A DNA stretch of 64,000 nt from ECT2AJA-044 sp965262845 (GTDB lineage: Bacteria > Bacteroidota > Bacteroidia > Flavobacteriales > ECT2AJA-044): NCBI GenBank assembly GCA_965262845.1, contig CBDHFX010000002.1, forward strand, positions 1,426,001 to 1,490,000, read 5' to 3'. The notes beneath the pieces were generated by a model. The model was not told where the DNA came from, made no database searches, and saw nothing but the letters and a program-made list of their open reading frames with translations. Of this stretch, positions 36,240 through 44,932 are shown piece by piece. The stretch's first letter is position 1; every line of letters starts with the position of its first letter. The position numbers were made by a program, and so were the translations under genes.

Positions 36240-36695
36240 TGCAGGCCGGATGAACGCTATATTTGCCGCAGCTGAACGAAAAAGACGGCCCATGACTAAT
36301 GCTAAACATAGTTTAACTTTGCTCAAAGGCAGTCATACCAATGCAAAACAAATATGTATATCGCTCGAAAAATCAGAGGCAAAATCCAGGGAAGTCCTGA
36401 GGCTCTTTGTGGATCGGGATAGCGCGATACATTCAGATAAACGGGCCGGCTATATATGATCTGGTTGACCTAAGGCTACAAAAAGCACTGCCGGCCGGGT
36501 TAGATCATAGTGAATGATGAATTTGTCCGTGTCCGGGCGCACATAAACGGGATAGAAGGATCCTGGGAATGTGCCAAAACACCTTCTATCTCCATGCAAA
36601 GGAAACCAGGCTCAGGTACAACTACAGAAACCAAGATCTACTATAAATTGCTCTTGCAAATGTTCCGAAACAAACTAAAGGCTTCACTTAACTAG
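36240..36695 (+). pseudogene. ISXO2/IS1595-like transposase remnant
   Basis: Two frames together recall the C-terminal half of an ISXO2-type DDE transposase. The first reads GRMNAIFAAAERKRRP (family: DEtYiGGKerNrr), then VDRDSAIHSDKRAGY, where the family has GSTIHTDEWRGY. After a frame change come LVDLRLQKALPAGLDHSE and NEFVRVRAHINGIEGSWECAK, matching the ENEFVRGRAHINGIEsFW end. Several catalytic residues and the N-terminal half are lost. Inverted repeats were not found. It is an inactive fossil. Confidence 0.75.
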
Positions 36696-36737
36696 CCATG
36701 ACCCAAAAAGATTATGGCTTCTCATGATTAGATTATA

Positions 36738-38042
36738 ATGCGGCAGAGTACTGAGAATAACATCTTGAGGCTCTTAATAGTGCGAATTCCCACGTCGGTA
36801 TTCACACTTGGCTATATCATTCTTTTAACAAGAATGCTGGGTGCTGAACGATATGGTCTCTACCAGTATATCAACACCAACATCCAATTTATGATCATGC
36901 TCTTCGGTTTAAACGCCTCAAGCGGATTAGTTGTTTTTTCTTCCCGTGCCAACATATCGTTAGCCGCTTCCAACAAGCTGGCTTTAAAACTTCTTCTGTT
37001 TGGCGGTTCACTTACCCTGATCCTACTTTTTTCCTTCTCTGCCATTGATTCCCTTCGCCATTTCCTCATCCCTTCTGAATATACCGGGATCTATTGGTTT
37101 ATTTTCTTTTTCCTTAGTTACCTATTTCAGAAGGGGACTATATTTTTAGAAAGCCTGATGAAGGGACATGCCGAGTTCTCAAAATACAATAAAGGTACTT
37201 TTTCAAATTCTGTTTTGGCAACGGCTCTATATGGGGCGGGATTTGTTTTGTTCCGCTCGGATACGCAACCGATTTATCTGTTTTCATTAATCCTGATCGT
37301 TCAATTAATGAGTATGCTGATCATGCTCATTCTTTGGCAAAATAAAAGGCAACAACCAGTAAACGACCCGGAACAAAAAAAACAGGTCACCTTAGGTGAA
37401 TACTGGTCGTATATGCGCGCTGGATATGCGAGTTACCTAACCCGTTTTGTCAATAAAAGGTTAAGCGTATGGCTCATCAGATTTTTTGAGGGATTAGCCC
37501 CTCTCGGCTGCTATCAGCTGGCAGCGTCTTTTAATCAATTCGTGCTTGATGCGATCCAACCGGCAAGCCAGATGCTCATGAAATATCTGCATCCGGATAC
37601 TTTGGAAAAAGAACGGTACATTATTCATGTAAGAATGCTGGGTTCCGCAGTATTAATAGGTTCGTGTATACTCATAATCCTTTTCCCGTATATTATTCCC
37701 TGGTTGTTTGGCGAAGCCTATCATGAGGCCATTCGACCAGCTCAAATCCTCGGTATAACGTCGTATTTCGTTTTCCTGACGAATAACCTAAGTCTGTATA
37801 ATTATACTCACCAAAGGCTTCGATTTTCCTGGTTTGCCCAACTTATCGGGTTGGCCGTAACCATTGTTTTAGACTTCATCCTTATTCCGGTTTACGGCAT
37901 CATCGGAGCAGCCTGGGCCTGTTTCATTTCATATGGATCCACCGCCCTTTATATGCTACTCACCGTGCCCAGAGCCATGAACCTACCTATCCATCAGTTT
38001 CTGATGCCTTCCCGAAGCGATCTGAAACGATATTTCGACTAA
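36738..38042 (+). CDS. Oligosaccharide flippase family protein (Wzx-like)
   Basis: MOP/MATE-superfamily membrane protein of 434 residues with about 12 predicted helices, similar in layout to Wzx/RfbX polysaccharide flippases. It would move lipid-linked oligosaccharide repeat units across the inner membrane. The first helix begins at about residue 14, and the end is helical and basic. Its last 56 bases overlap the convergent YfhO-like gene. It is the only plus-strand gene in this stretch and faces the sulfate/glycan operon, so it could export the unit those genes build; this is inference. Confidence 0.82.
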   Translation: MRQSTENNILRLLIVRIPTSVFTLGYIILLTRMLGAERYGLYQYINTNIQFMIMLFGLNASSGLVVFSSRANISLAASNKLALKLLLFGGSLTLILLFSFSAIDSLRHFLIPSEYTGIYWFIFFFLSYLFQKGTIFLESLMKGHAEFSKYNKGTFSNSVLATALYGAGFVLFRSDTQPIYLFSLILIVQLMSMLIMLILWQNKRQQPVNDPEQKKQVTLGEYWSYMRAGYASYLTRFVNKRLSVWLIRFFEGLAPLGCYQLAASFNQFVLDAIQPASQMLMKYLHPDTLEKERYIIHVRMLGSAVLIGSCILIILFPYIIPWLFGEAYHEAIRPAQILGITSYFVFLTNNLSLYNYTHQRLRFSWFAQLIGLAVTIVLDFILIPVYGIIGAAWACFISYGSTALYMLLTVPRAMNLPIHQFLMPSRSDLKRYFD

Positions 38043-40455
38043 TTCTTCGGAAGTCGAAAAAACCGATTGCAAGCCATATAAACAGTGCAGATAACGAAGC
38101 ATATGCACCTTGGCTGGCACCTTGTGGAACAAAGTACAATTCGACCCGGGCATTTACAACAGGAGTCACTGGAACTGCAGTAAACCCGAACTGTCCGCGA
38201 ACCGGAGCCACTCTTTTCCCGTTGATTCTGGCCTGCCAGCCATCATCAAATGGTATGGTGAAAAATAACCACCCCGTCCTGTCAGTGGTTAATATCCCCT
38301 CAATTCGGTTCTGGCTAAAGGAGGTCATGTCGAAACTCCCGGCTTCACTCTTTTTTTGAAGGATTTCCTGAAGTTGGATAATCGTCAGGTTTTTCAATTC
38401 AATCTGTCCGATTTCCGCTTCCGGACCTTCAAAATCGTCCCGATCCAAAACGATGTGTTCATACAGCTGAAGAGCACGCTGATTGGGTGGCAATTCAAGT
38501 AACGTGTTTTCCGAAATGGCCGTTGAATAAAAAGAACCGAAAGGTATTCGGTGACTCGACTTATAAATGTTAATGTCTTCAACCGACCCAATCATCCGGT
38601 AATTATTTGCCAGGATGGGATCCTTTACCTCAGTTTTACGCAAGAGGTAGTCAACCCCCGCAAAAGGGAATAACAGGGCATTTTGCTCTACCCCGATTGC
38701 CCAGCGCGTCTGCGATTCCTCTGTGGAATCAATCAAGGCCATTTTGGTTAAAAAACGAATATAATTGGCCTGATTAAAACTCGAGTATTGTGTGGTTCCG
38801 TAAAACCCAAATACCCGCCCTTCATTCAATGAGCGGTGAATACTGTTTGCACTCGCATAATCCTTGGTCAGGCGGAAGAAACCGTTGTCTTGCTGATAAA
38901 TGAAATCCAGGGCCTCTACAGTGTAATCGTTATACCCTATACGCTGATGCAATTCACGCCGGGTCATTGTCTCACGCCCCGAAAAACTGAAAGCCGAATT
39001 GAATCCGAGATCTAAAAGCATAACGAACAATAAAATGTACGGAACAGCCCTGCCCAGCCTGTGGAATTGTACACCGGCCAAAATACCGGTCAGCAGGAGA
39101 ACAACGAATGTACTCATTCCCTGCACACTTTTTACTAATTCCAGGCGCCCTCCGAAATAGGGATAGTGCAGGGAAATAAGTAAGAGCACACTGGTAATCA
39201 GGAGTCCCCCCAGGTGAACCCTCTTTTCCCGCATAATTAGCTCCAGCGATTTCGTGCCTGTAAGTACGAGGATCAATGGAACAAAAAGACTGAGGGCATT
39301 TTTGTAATAATCACCTTGAAATAGGTAGATCGCATATCGAAAATATGGAAAGATCAGGGGGATCAGAACCAGTCCCAGGACCATTCCCCAAAGGCGCTTT
39401 TCTTTCCGAGCTCCCAGCAAGAACAATTGTGGCAACAGTACGATCATCAGAATAGAGCAATAAAAAAGCGGGGCTTCAAGGTAATTGTTCCAGCCCAGGA
39501 AATTGCTTCCGCTACCGAGCAAGTCATTACTTAAAGTCCGCATCCACGTCGTGAGCAGATGACCTCGGTCATGCACAGACAGAACAGCCTGCTCGCTAAG
39601 GTCATTGGAAAGTGAAGCCGCCGTAGACATACGTGCACTGTTTGTCACAGTGGTCACCCGGGAAATGAGTCCCGTGGAATTTCCCAAAAAACCCAACGCT
39701 GCCAATCCAACTGCCATAAGTCCCTGCTTCACCCAAAGTATCGGTTTCCAACCAAGTTCAGCACCCCGAATGGCAAAATACAGGAGGGCGAACTGAAAAA
39801 AGAAAAAAAGCTTTGGATTCACACCAAAGTTGTACATCGCAAGCGGAAGCAACAGATAGCTCTTGCGAGACCATAGCAGCTCAAGCCCTAAAAGAACAAA
39901 TAAGGAATTCATCACGAATTTGTCGTGCGCATACCAGGATCCCCCCACGATCGTATATCCACTGAATGCAAGGGCTAGTGCACCAATCAGGCTGATCCAT
40001 TGGTTATGCAAACGCAGCCTGGTCCATTCATAAGCAAAAACGGCGATAGTCAGCGTCTTTGCCCAAGCCATCCAAGCGATCCGCTCTGCCGTACTTCCCG
40101 TAAAAAGTGTGAAAAACCAGTTGAAAAACCCTTCAATCCCGAAATACCACCCGGAATACATGTTCTGTCCCATACCAATGTAAAAGGACCAGGCCATCGG
40201 AAAGCCTTCTTCCCGCAAATAGCGATCGAAGTGAACCAGATTAGGATACTTCAGGTTCATCGTATCGCTCCCAATATCTTTAAAGATGTACAAATCGTTC
40301 CCAAACAGGAATGGATAAAAAACAACGAATCCCAGCAGCGCAGGTATTCCGACTACCCATAAATAGGTATTGTACGGCAGCCTCTCCGGAAGAAAAAGGA
40401 ACGATGCAATATTTTTCTTCTTTTCCGTTTTTTTGGAAGTTAGTTTCTTGGTCAT
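37987..40455 (-). CDS. YfhO-family polytopic membrane protein
   Basis: Large membrane protein of 822 residues: a Lys-rich N-terminal tail, about 13 helices over residues 28-480 and at the very end, and a soluble domain of about 300 residues before the final helix. The overall layout and motifs such as DIGSDTMNLKYPNLVHF and GWQARINGKRVAPVRG match the YfhO family, GT-C-like proteins implicated in glycosylation of cell-wall polymers in Gram-positives. It is last in the minus-strand run starting at cysQ, 33 bp after the GT-C-like gene. The substrate is unknown. Confidence 0.8.
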   Translation of the reverse strand: MTKKLTSKKTEKKKNIASFLFLPERLPYNTYLWVVGIPALLGFVVFYPFLFGNDLYIFKDIGSDTMNLKYPNLVHFDRYLREEGFPMAWSFYIGMGQNMYSGWYFGIEGFFNWFFTLFTGSTAERIAWMAWAKTLTIAVFAYEWTRLRLHNQWISLIGALALAFSGYTIVGGSWYAHDKFVMNSLFVLLGLELLWSRKSYLLLPLAMYNFGVNPKLFFFFQFALLYFAIRGAELGWKPILWVKQGLMAVGLAALGFLGNSTGLISRVTTVTNSARMSTAASLSNDLSEQAVLSVHDRGHLLTTWMRTLSNDLLGSGSNFLGWNNYLEAPLFYCSILMIVLLPQLFLLGARKEKRLWGMVLGLVLIPLIFPYFRYAIYLFQGDYYKNALSLFVPLILVLTGTKSLELIMREKRVHLGGLLITSVLLLISLHYPYFGGRLELVKSVQGMSTFVVLLLTGILAGVQFHRLGRAVPYILLFVMLLDLGFNSAFSFSGRETMTRRELHQRIGYNDYTVEALDFIYQQDNGFFRLTKDYASANSIHRSLNEGRVFGFYGTTQYSSFNQANYIRFLTKMALIDSTEESQTRWAIGVEQNALLFPFAGVDYLLRKTEVKDPILANNYRMIGSVEDINIYKSSHRIPFGSFYSTAISENTLLELPPNQRALQLYEHIVLDRDDFEGPEAEIGQIELKNLTIIQLQEILQKKSEAGSFDMTSFSQNRIEGILTTDRTGWLFFTIPFDDGWQARINGKRVAPVRGQFGFTAVPVTPVVNARVELYFVPQGASQGAYASLSALFIWLAIGFFDFRRISRNIVSDRFGKASETDG

Positions 40456-40488
40456 TTGGGGACTTCGGTAAAATAGATGCTCCTGGAT

Positions 40489-42084
40489 TTAACCCTTTAC
40501 TCCATACTTCTCTTTAATTCGTGACGCCTCGTTTTGATATGCGCGTACCAAGTCCCTACCCCTGACCAGCATTTCGCCCTTAAAATCAGGGTAGATAGTC
40601 AACAGGAATTCCTGCACATCATTTCTCCGGGGCTTGGTCGTTAAAAAAATGTAAAAGATCTTCTCTGGATTTCGCTTTCCTAAGTCCCGAAGCTCCTCCA
40701 TCGTGGTCTCCAGCCTCAAGCTGTACGACGGCACCTCCGGATAGTAATGCTGCAACAGCTCCGCCTGTCCCGAAATAAAAATAACTTCGCGACCCTGAGC
40801 ATAAATATTGTTCAACTGGCTATCCGTATACCTGATCAAACCCTCATCGTACCGGGGTATCAAACTAAAATCCTGTTTGTCTGGTGTAAAGGGAGAGAAT
40901 ATATTGCCTACGGCAAGATAGGCAAATGCAGTGGCCCCGACAAGCAGATAGCTCACGCGCACCTCCTTCTTCAATAACTGAAGCAGCCGGTCAAGTAACA
41001 TGTACACAAACAAGCCGATGCTGATCAAGTAGGAAACGTGCAAGATCAAATAGTACCGGTTAAAGCCATAAGGAGGCTTAAAAATGCCACCCATGAGCAT
41101 GGAGTATAAGATGAGGGAAAACAGGAAAAATCCCGCCGTGAGGCGGAAAAAACGACCATAAAAATCGGACCGCTTCAACGATAAATATCCACCGCCAAAT
41201 AATACGATCAGGTTGAATAAGGACCAGCTCCCCCCTTGCGGGTTATTGACTTCCATGTAATAGCCGGCCGCTTGCCAAAAGGTTGAGGGATCCCACTCGC
41301 GAAAGAATCGTTCAATAGCGAAATTTAAGCGGAATGCCGGCACGATAGCTACAATAACCAGCAACACCACCAAACCAACCGCTCCCAGGATCAGATTTCT
41401 GCGTCTGTACCTCTTGTAGAGTCCTGAAGTGAAGAAATCAACCCCCATGGCGATGAGTCCAAACCCGAGGATCGAAAAGAGGGTCTCGTGAAAGAGTCCC
41501 GGCAGCAGCAAGATCAATAGGGCTACCAGAACCCGCAGCAAGTAGGGCCGGTTTGAGTAGTATATTCGGTACGATGCGTATGCACACAAGATCCCGAAGA
41601 CATACATGAATCCGTAGTACCTAATGAAATGGAGTGATGAAAGGGGCCAGCTCGAGAGAATTGTGGGCAGGAAAAGTACCAGCAATTCCTCAGGGCCCGG
41701 GTCTTTTTTGCGAGTCCATAAAGCGATCAGCAGGATGATCATGCTCACCACAAACGGCCAGCCACCGTACCATTTCTCAATTGACCCACCTATGGCTTCC
41801 ACAACAAAATAAGCAGGAACGTTGAAATAGATGATGAATTTGTGCGAATCGTATACCGGATAAACACTGTCCGGATCGAACATCACACTCTCGGGTCGGG
41901 GCGCCCTGAGCGGCACGCCAGTTTTTGCCGCGTGTACCAACCCGTTGTAGGTCAGTATTTCATCGCTCAGGTGCAGATATTTGTCCAGATAATTCACTGT
42001 GGAAATACCCGCATACAAGGCAATAAGCACCCCCAGGGATAGTATGGTTCTGTGAATAAATACGTTCTTTGGCTCTCTCATCAA
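40489..42084 (-). CDS. Polytopic GT-C-like membrane protein
   Basis: Membrane protein of 531 residues with about 10-11 helices and a soluble C-terminal domain of about 110 residues. After the first helix comes HLSDEILTYNGL, in the place where GT-C enzymes carry acidic catalytic residues. Its ATG overlaps the cysN stop by 4 bp, so it is translationally coupled to the sulfate-activation genes. No exact family is recognised. A role in transfer or polymerisation of a sulfated glycan is inferred from context only. Confidence 0.68.
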   Translation of the reverse strand: MMREPKNVFIHRTILSLGVLIALYAGISTVNYLDKYLHLSDEILTYNGLVHAAKTGVPLRAPRPESVMFDPDSVYPVYDSHKFIIYFNVPAYFVVEAIGGSIEKWYGGWPFVVSMIILLIALWTRKKDPGPEELLVLFLPTILSSWPLSSLHFIRYYGFMYVFGILCAYASYRIYYSNRPYLLRVLVALLILLLPGLFHETLFSILGFGLIAMGVDFFTSGLYKRYRRRNLILGAVGLVVLLVIVAIVPAFRLNFAIERFFREWDPSTFWQAAGYYMEVNNPQGGSWSLFNLIVLFGGGYLSLKRSDFYGRFFRLTAGFFLFSLILYSMLMGGIFKPPYGFNRYYLILHVSYLISIGLFVYMLLDRLLQLLKKEVRVSYLLVGATAFAYLAVGNIFSPFTPDKQDFSLIPRYDEGLIRYTDSQLNNIYAQGREVIFISGQAELLQHYYPEVPSYSLRLETTMEELRDLGKRNPEKIFYIFLTTKPRRNDVQEFLLTIYPDFKGEMLVRGRDLVRAYQNEASRIKEKYGVKG

Positions 42085-43346
42085 ATAATCATTCCTGCCG
42101 CAACTGTTTCGTTCGTGCCCTCATCTATGAGGATCACGCTTCCGGTATTTCTATTCTTCCGATAGCTGTCCGTTAATAATGGCCTGGTCGTGCGCAATCT
42201 AATGCGGGCAATATCGTTCATACCAATGCTTTTGTCGGCCTCATCGCGCTGTAGTGTGTTGATATTCACCTTGTACACAATATCCTTGATCATGGCATGC
42301 GCTTCTGTTGTAGTATGGCGAATAGCGTATTTTCCACCGCTGATCATCGGCTTATCGCTGAACCAGCAGATCATAAGATCGGGATCCTGTGTTGATTCGG
42401 GTTGATTATTCACGCGGCAGATCATATCGCCCCGTGTAATATCGATATCGTCCCTTAAGGTCACTGTGACGTTCATCGGTGCAAAAGCCTCATTCACTTC
42501 ATTCTCGCCATCGTAGATCTTGTCGATCGTGCTTGTAAATCCACCCGGCAGGGTGATCACATTATCTCCCGGCTTCATGATCCCACCTGCTATCTGACCC
42601 GCGTAACCGCGAAAGTCGTGGTATTCGTTGCTGTGTGGGCGAATAACGGTTTGTACCGAAAAACGCATATCAATGTGGTTCTGATCAGATCCGATGTGGA
42701 TGGTCTCCAAAGTATTCAGCAGGGTGGAACCGTTGTACCAGGGCATATGTTCGGATCTGTTTACTACGTTATCGCCATGCAGGGCCGAGATCGGAATAAA
42801 ACGAATATCACCGATCTCCAGCTTCGCACTGAAATTCTTGAATTCCTCAACTATCTTCCCGTACTGCTCCTCACTGTAGTTTACCAGATCCATCTTGTTG
42901 ATGCACAGAATCACGTGGGGGATCTTCAACAAGCTGGCGATAAAACTGTGGCGACAGGTTTGTTCAATTGCTCCTTTACGCGCATCAACCAGGATCAAGG
43001 CTAAATTTGCTGTTGATGCTCCGGTTACCATATTCCGGGTATACTGAATATGTCCCGGCGTATCGGCAATAATGAATTTTCTCTTTGGTGTCGCAAAATA
43101 GCGATACGCCACGTCAATCGTGATCCCCTGTTCCCGCTCATCCCTGAGCCCGTCTGTAAGCAAGCTCAGGTCTATGTGGCTCAGTCCCCGGTTTTTACTA
43201 CTCGCCTCCACGGCTTCCATCTGATCCTGGAAAATACTTTTAGAATCGTACAGCAAACGGCCGATCAAGGTTGATTTACCATCATCCACACTCCCCGCCG
43301 TGGTAAAGCGGAGCAATTCCATATCTAAATACCCCTTTGCATTCAT
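42081..43346 (-). CDS. cysN: Sulfate adenylyltransferase subunit 1 (CysN)
   Basis: GTPase subunit of ATP sulfurylase, which activates sulfate to adenylyl sulfate with CysD. The 421-residue EF-Tu-like protein has G1 GSVDDGKS at 18-25, G3 DTPGHIQYTRNM, G4 NKMDL, and two beta-barrel domains. It lacks a fused APS kinase domain; that activity is the separate cysC two genes upstream. There is a 79-bp gap after cysD and a 4-bp overlap with the following membrane gene. E. coli CysN is somewhat longer (about 475). Confidence 0.95.
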   Translation of the reverse strand: MNAKGYLDMELLRFTTAGSVDDGKSTLIGRLLYDSKSIFQDQMEAVEASSKNRGLSHIDLSLLTDGLRDEREQGITIDVAYRYFATPKRKFIIADTPGHIQYTRNMVTGASTANLALILVDARKGAIEQTCRHSFIASLLKIPHVILCINKMDLVNYSEEQYGKIVEEFKNFSAKLEIGDIRFIPISALHGDNVVNRSEHMPWYNGSTLLNTLETIHIGSDQNHIDMRFSVQTVIRPHSNEYHDFRGYAGQIAGGIMKPGDNVITLPGGFTSTIDKIYDGENEVNEAFAPMNVTVTLRDDIDITRGDMICRVNNQPESTQDPDLMICWFSDKPMISGGKYAIRHTTTEAHAMIKDIVYKVNINTLQRDEADKSIGMNDIARIRLRTTRPLLTDSYRKNRNTGSVILIDEGTNETVAAGMII

Positions 43347-43425
43347 TAGATCTTCCCTTTACAATCCGTTCGCCTTTATGCAAATAAAGTTCCTTTTTTC
43401 GTCTTTTGCCGCAGATAAAGCTGAC

Positions 43426-44331
43426 TCAGAAATAGCCTTGCTTTTTGCGATCCTCCATGGCGGTCTCGCTTCGCTTATCATCTGCACGTCCACCCCGCTC
43501 CGTCACGTGGGTTGATGCCACCTCTTCAATGATCTTCCCGAGTGTATTGGCATCGGATTCCACCGCGCCGGTGATGGTCAGATCTCCCATGGTCCGGAAA
43601 CGAACCACTTTTTTCTCCGGTTTCTCGTTTGGTTTCAAGGTGAGGTAGTCCGACGTACTTAAATACTGTTTATCGCGCAACACCACCTCGCGTTCGTGAG
43701 CAAAATAAAGGCTCGGAATCTCGATATTCCCAAGCAGAATATACTGCCATACATCCATCTCGGTCCAGTTTGAGATCGGGAACACCCGGAAGTGCTCACC
43801 ATAATTCTTTTTCCCGTTGAATAGGTTCCACAATTCCGGACGCTGATTTCTGGGATCCCACTGTCCAAACTCATCACGGTGACTAAAGAAACGCTCCTTT
43901 GCACGCGCCTTTTCCTCATCGCGCCGCGCTCCCCCTATGGCTGCGTCAAATTTTTTTGACTCAATCGCTTCCAGCAAGGCCGGTATTTGCGCACTGTTCC
44001 GACTGGCATTGGCACCTTTTTCCTCAATCGCCCTGCCCTCATCAATGGCTTTTTGCACCGAACCCACTACAAGTTGTACACCGAGCTTTTCGACCAGCTT
44101 ACTGCGAAATTCAATGATCTCCGGAAAATTGTGCCCCGTATCGATATGCACCAGCGGAAAAGGTATCCGCGCTGGCCAAAATGCTTTTTTGGCCAGATGC
44201 GTCAGGACAATACTGTCTTTTCCGCCCGAGAAAAGCAAGCAGGGGTTATTAAACTGTGCGTAAACCTCACGAATGACATAAATTGACTCCGCCTCCAGTT
44301 CACGGAGGTGTTTTAGGTAATAACTAGGCAT
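43426..44331 (-). CDS. cysD: Sulfate adenylyltransferase subunit 2 (CysD)
   Basis: Catalytic ATP-pyrophosphatase subunit of ATP sulfurylase. From ATG 44331 it has 301 residues, matching E. coli CysD (302). The PP-loop SGGKDS is at 35-40, followed by HIDTGHNFPEIIEFR and the ISNWTEMDVWQYI segment. An in-frame ATG 63 bp upstream would lie inside cysC and was rejected. It overlaps the cysC end by 8 bp. Confidence 0.95.
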   Translation of the reverse strand: MPSYYLKHLRELEAESIYVIREVYAQFNNPCLLFSGGKDSIVLTHLAKKAFWPARIPFPLVHIDTGHNFPEIIEFRSKLVEKLGVQLVVGSVQKAIDEGRAIEEKGANASRNSAQIPALLEAIESKKFDAAIGGARRDEEKARAKERFFSHRDEFGQWDPRNQRPELWNLFNGKKNYGEHFRVFPISNWTEMDVWQYILLGNIEIPSLYFAHEREVVLRDKQYLSTSDYLTLKPNEKPEKKVVRFRTMGDLTITGAVESDANTLGKIIEEVASTHVTERGGRADDKRSETAMEDRKKQGYF

Positions 44332-44932
44332 CCTCCAACGTGATTTCAGGAAGAAGATAGTCCAGCACTTGCCGAACGTTTTCCTCCACGTCATCTTTGT
44401 CCGTATCCACGCGAATTTCCGGATCTTCCGGCGCTTCGAACGGACTGTCGATTCCCGTGAAATTCGTGATCTCCCCCTTCCGCGCCTTAGCGTAAAGTCC
44501 CTTGGGATCCCGCAATTCCGCTACTTTAAGCGGGCAGTCAACATAGACTTCCACCATTTCGCCTACGGCGAGAAGATGGCGCACATAGGCCCGATCCGCC
44601 CGGAAGGGCGAAATAAAAGCCGTCAGAACGATCAGGCCGGCATCCACCATCAATTTACTGAGTTCGCCTAGGCGTCGGATATTCTCGACCCGGCTCGCTT
44701 CTGTGAAGCCGAGGTCACTGTTAAGCCCGGTGCGTACATTGTCACCGTCAAGCAGGTAGGTGTGGAATCCGCGTGCCATGAGCTCCTGCTCCACCTGATT
44801 GGCTAGTGTGGACTTGCCCGAACCGGATAATCCGGTAAACCACAGCACACAGGGGTTTTGACCAAGAGCCCGACTCCGATCCTCCTTGGTGATCTTGTGG
44901 GCGTGCGGAATTATATGGAGCTTTTCGCTCAT
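44324..44932 (-). CDS. cysC: Adenylylsulfate kinase (CysC)
   Basis: Phosphorylates adenylyl sulfate to PAPS. The 202-residue protein has the P-loop GLSGSGKS at 34-41, the LLDGDNVRTGL segment, an ENIRRLGELSKL block and the AFISPFRADR motif of APS kinases. The start at 44932 gives a 4-bp ATGA overlap with the upstream transporter gene; a start at 44953 would overlap it by 25 bp. Located between an SLC13 transporter and cysD. Confidence 0.95.
   Translation of the reverse strand: MSEKLHIIPHAHKITKEDRSRALGQNPCVLWFTGLSGSGKSTLANQVEQELMARGFHTYLLDGDNVRTGLNSDLGFTEASRVENIRRLGELSKLMVDAGLIVLTAFISPFRADRAYVRHLLAVGEMVEVYVDCPLKVAELRDPKGLYAKARKGEITNFTGIDSPFEAPEDPEIRVDTDKDDVEENVRQVLDYLLPEITLEDA

Noticed and set aside
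36250..36695. Two small intact genes (36250-36459 and 36510-36695)
   Set aside because: Together with the bases between them they read as one frameshifted ISXO2-like transposase remnant.
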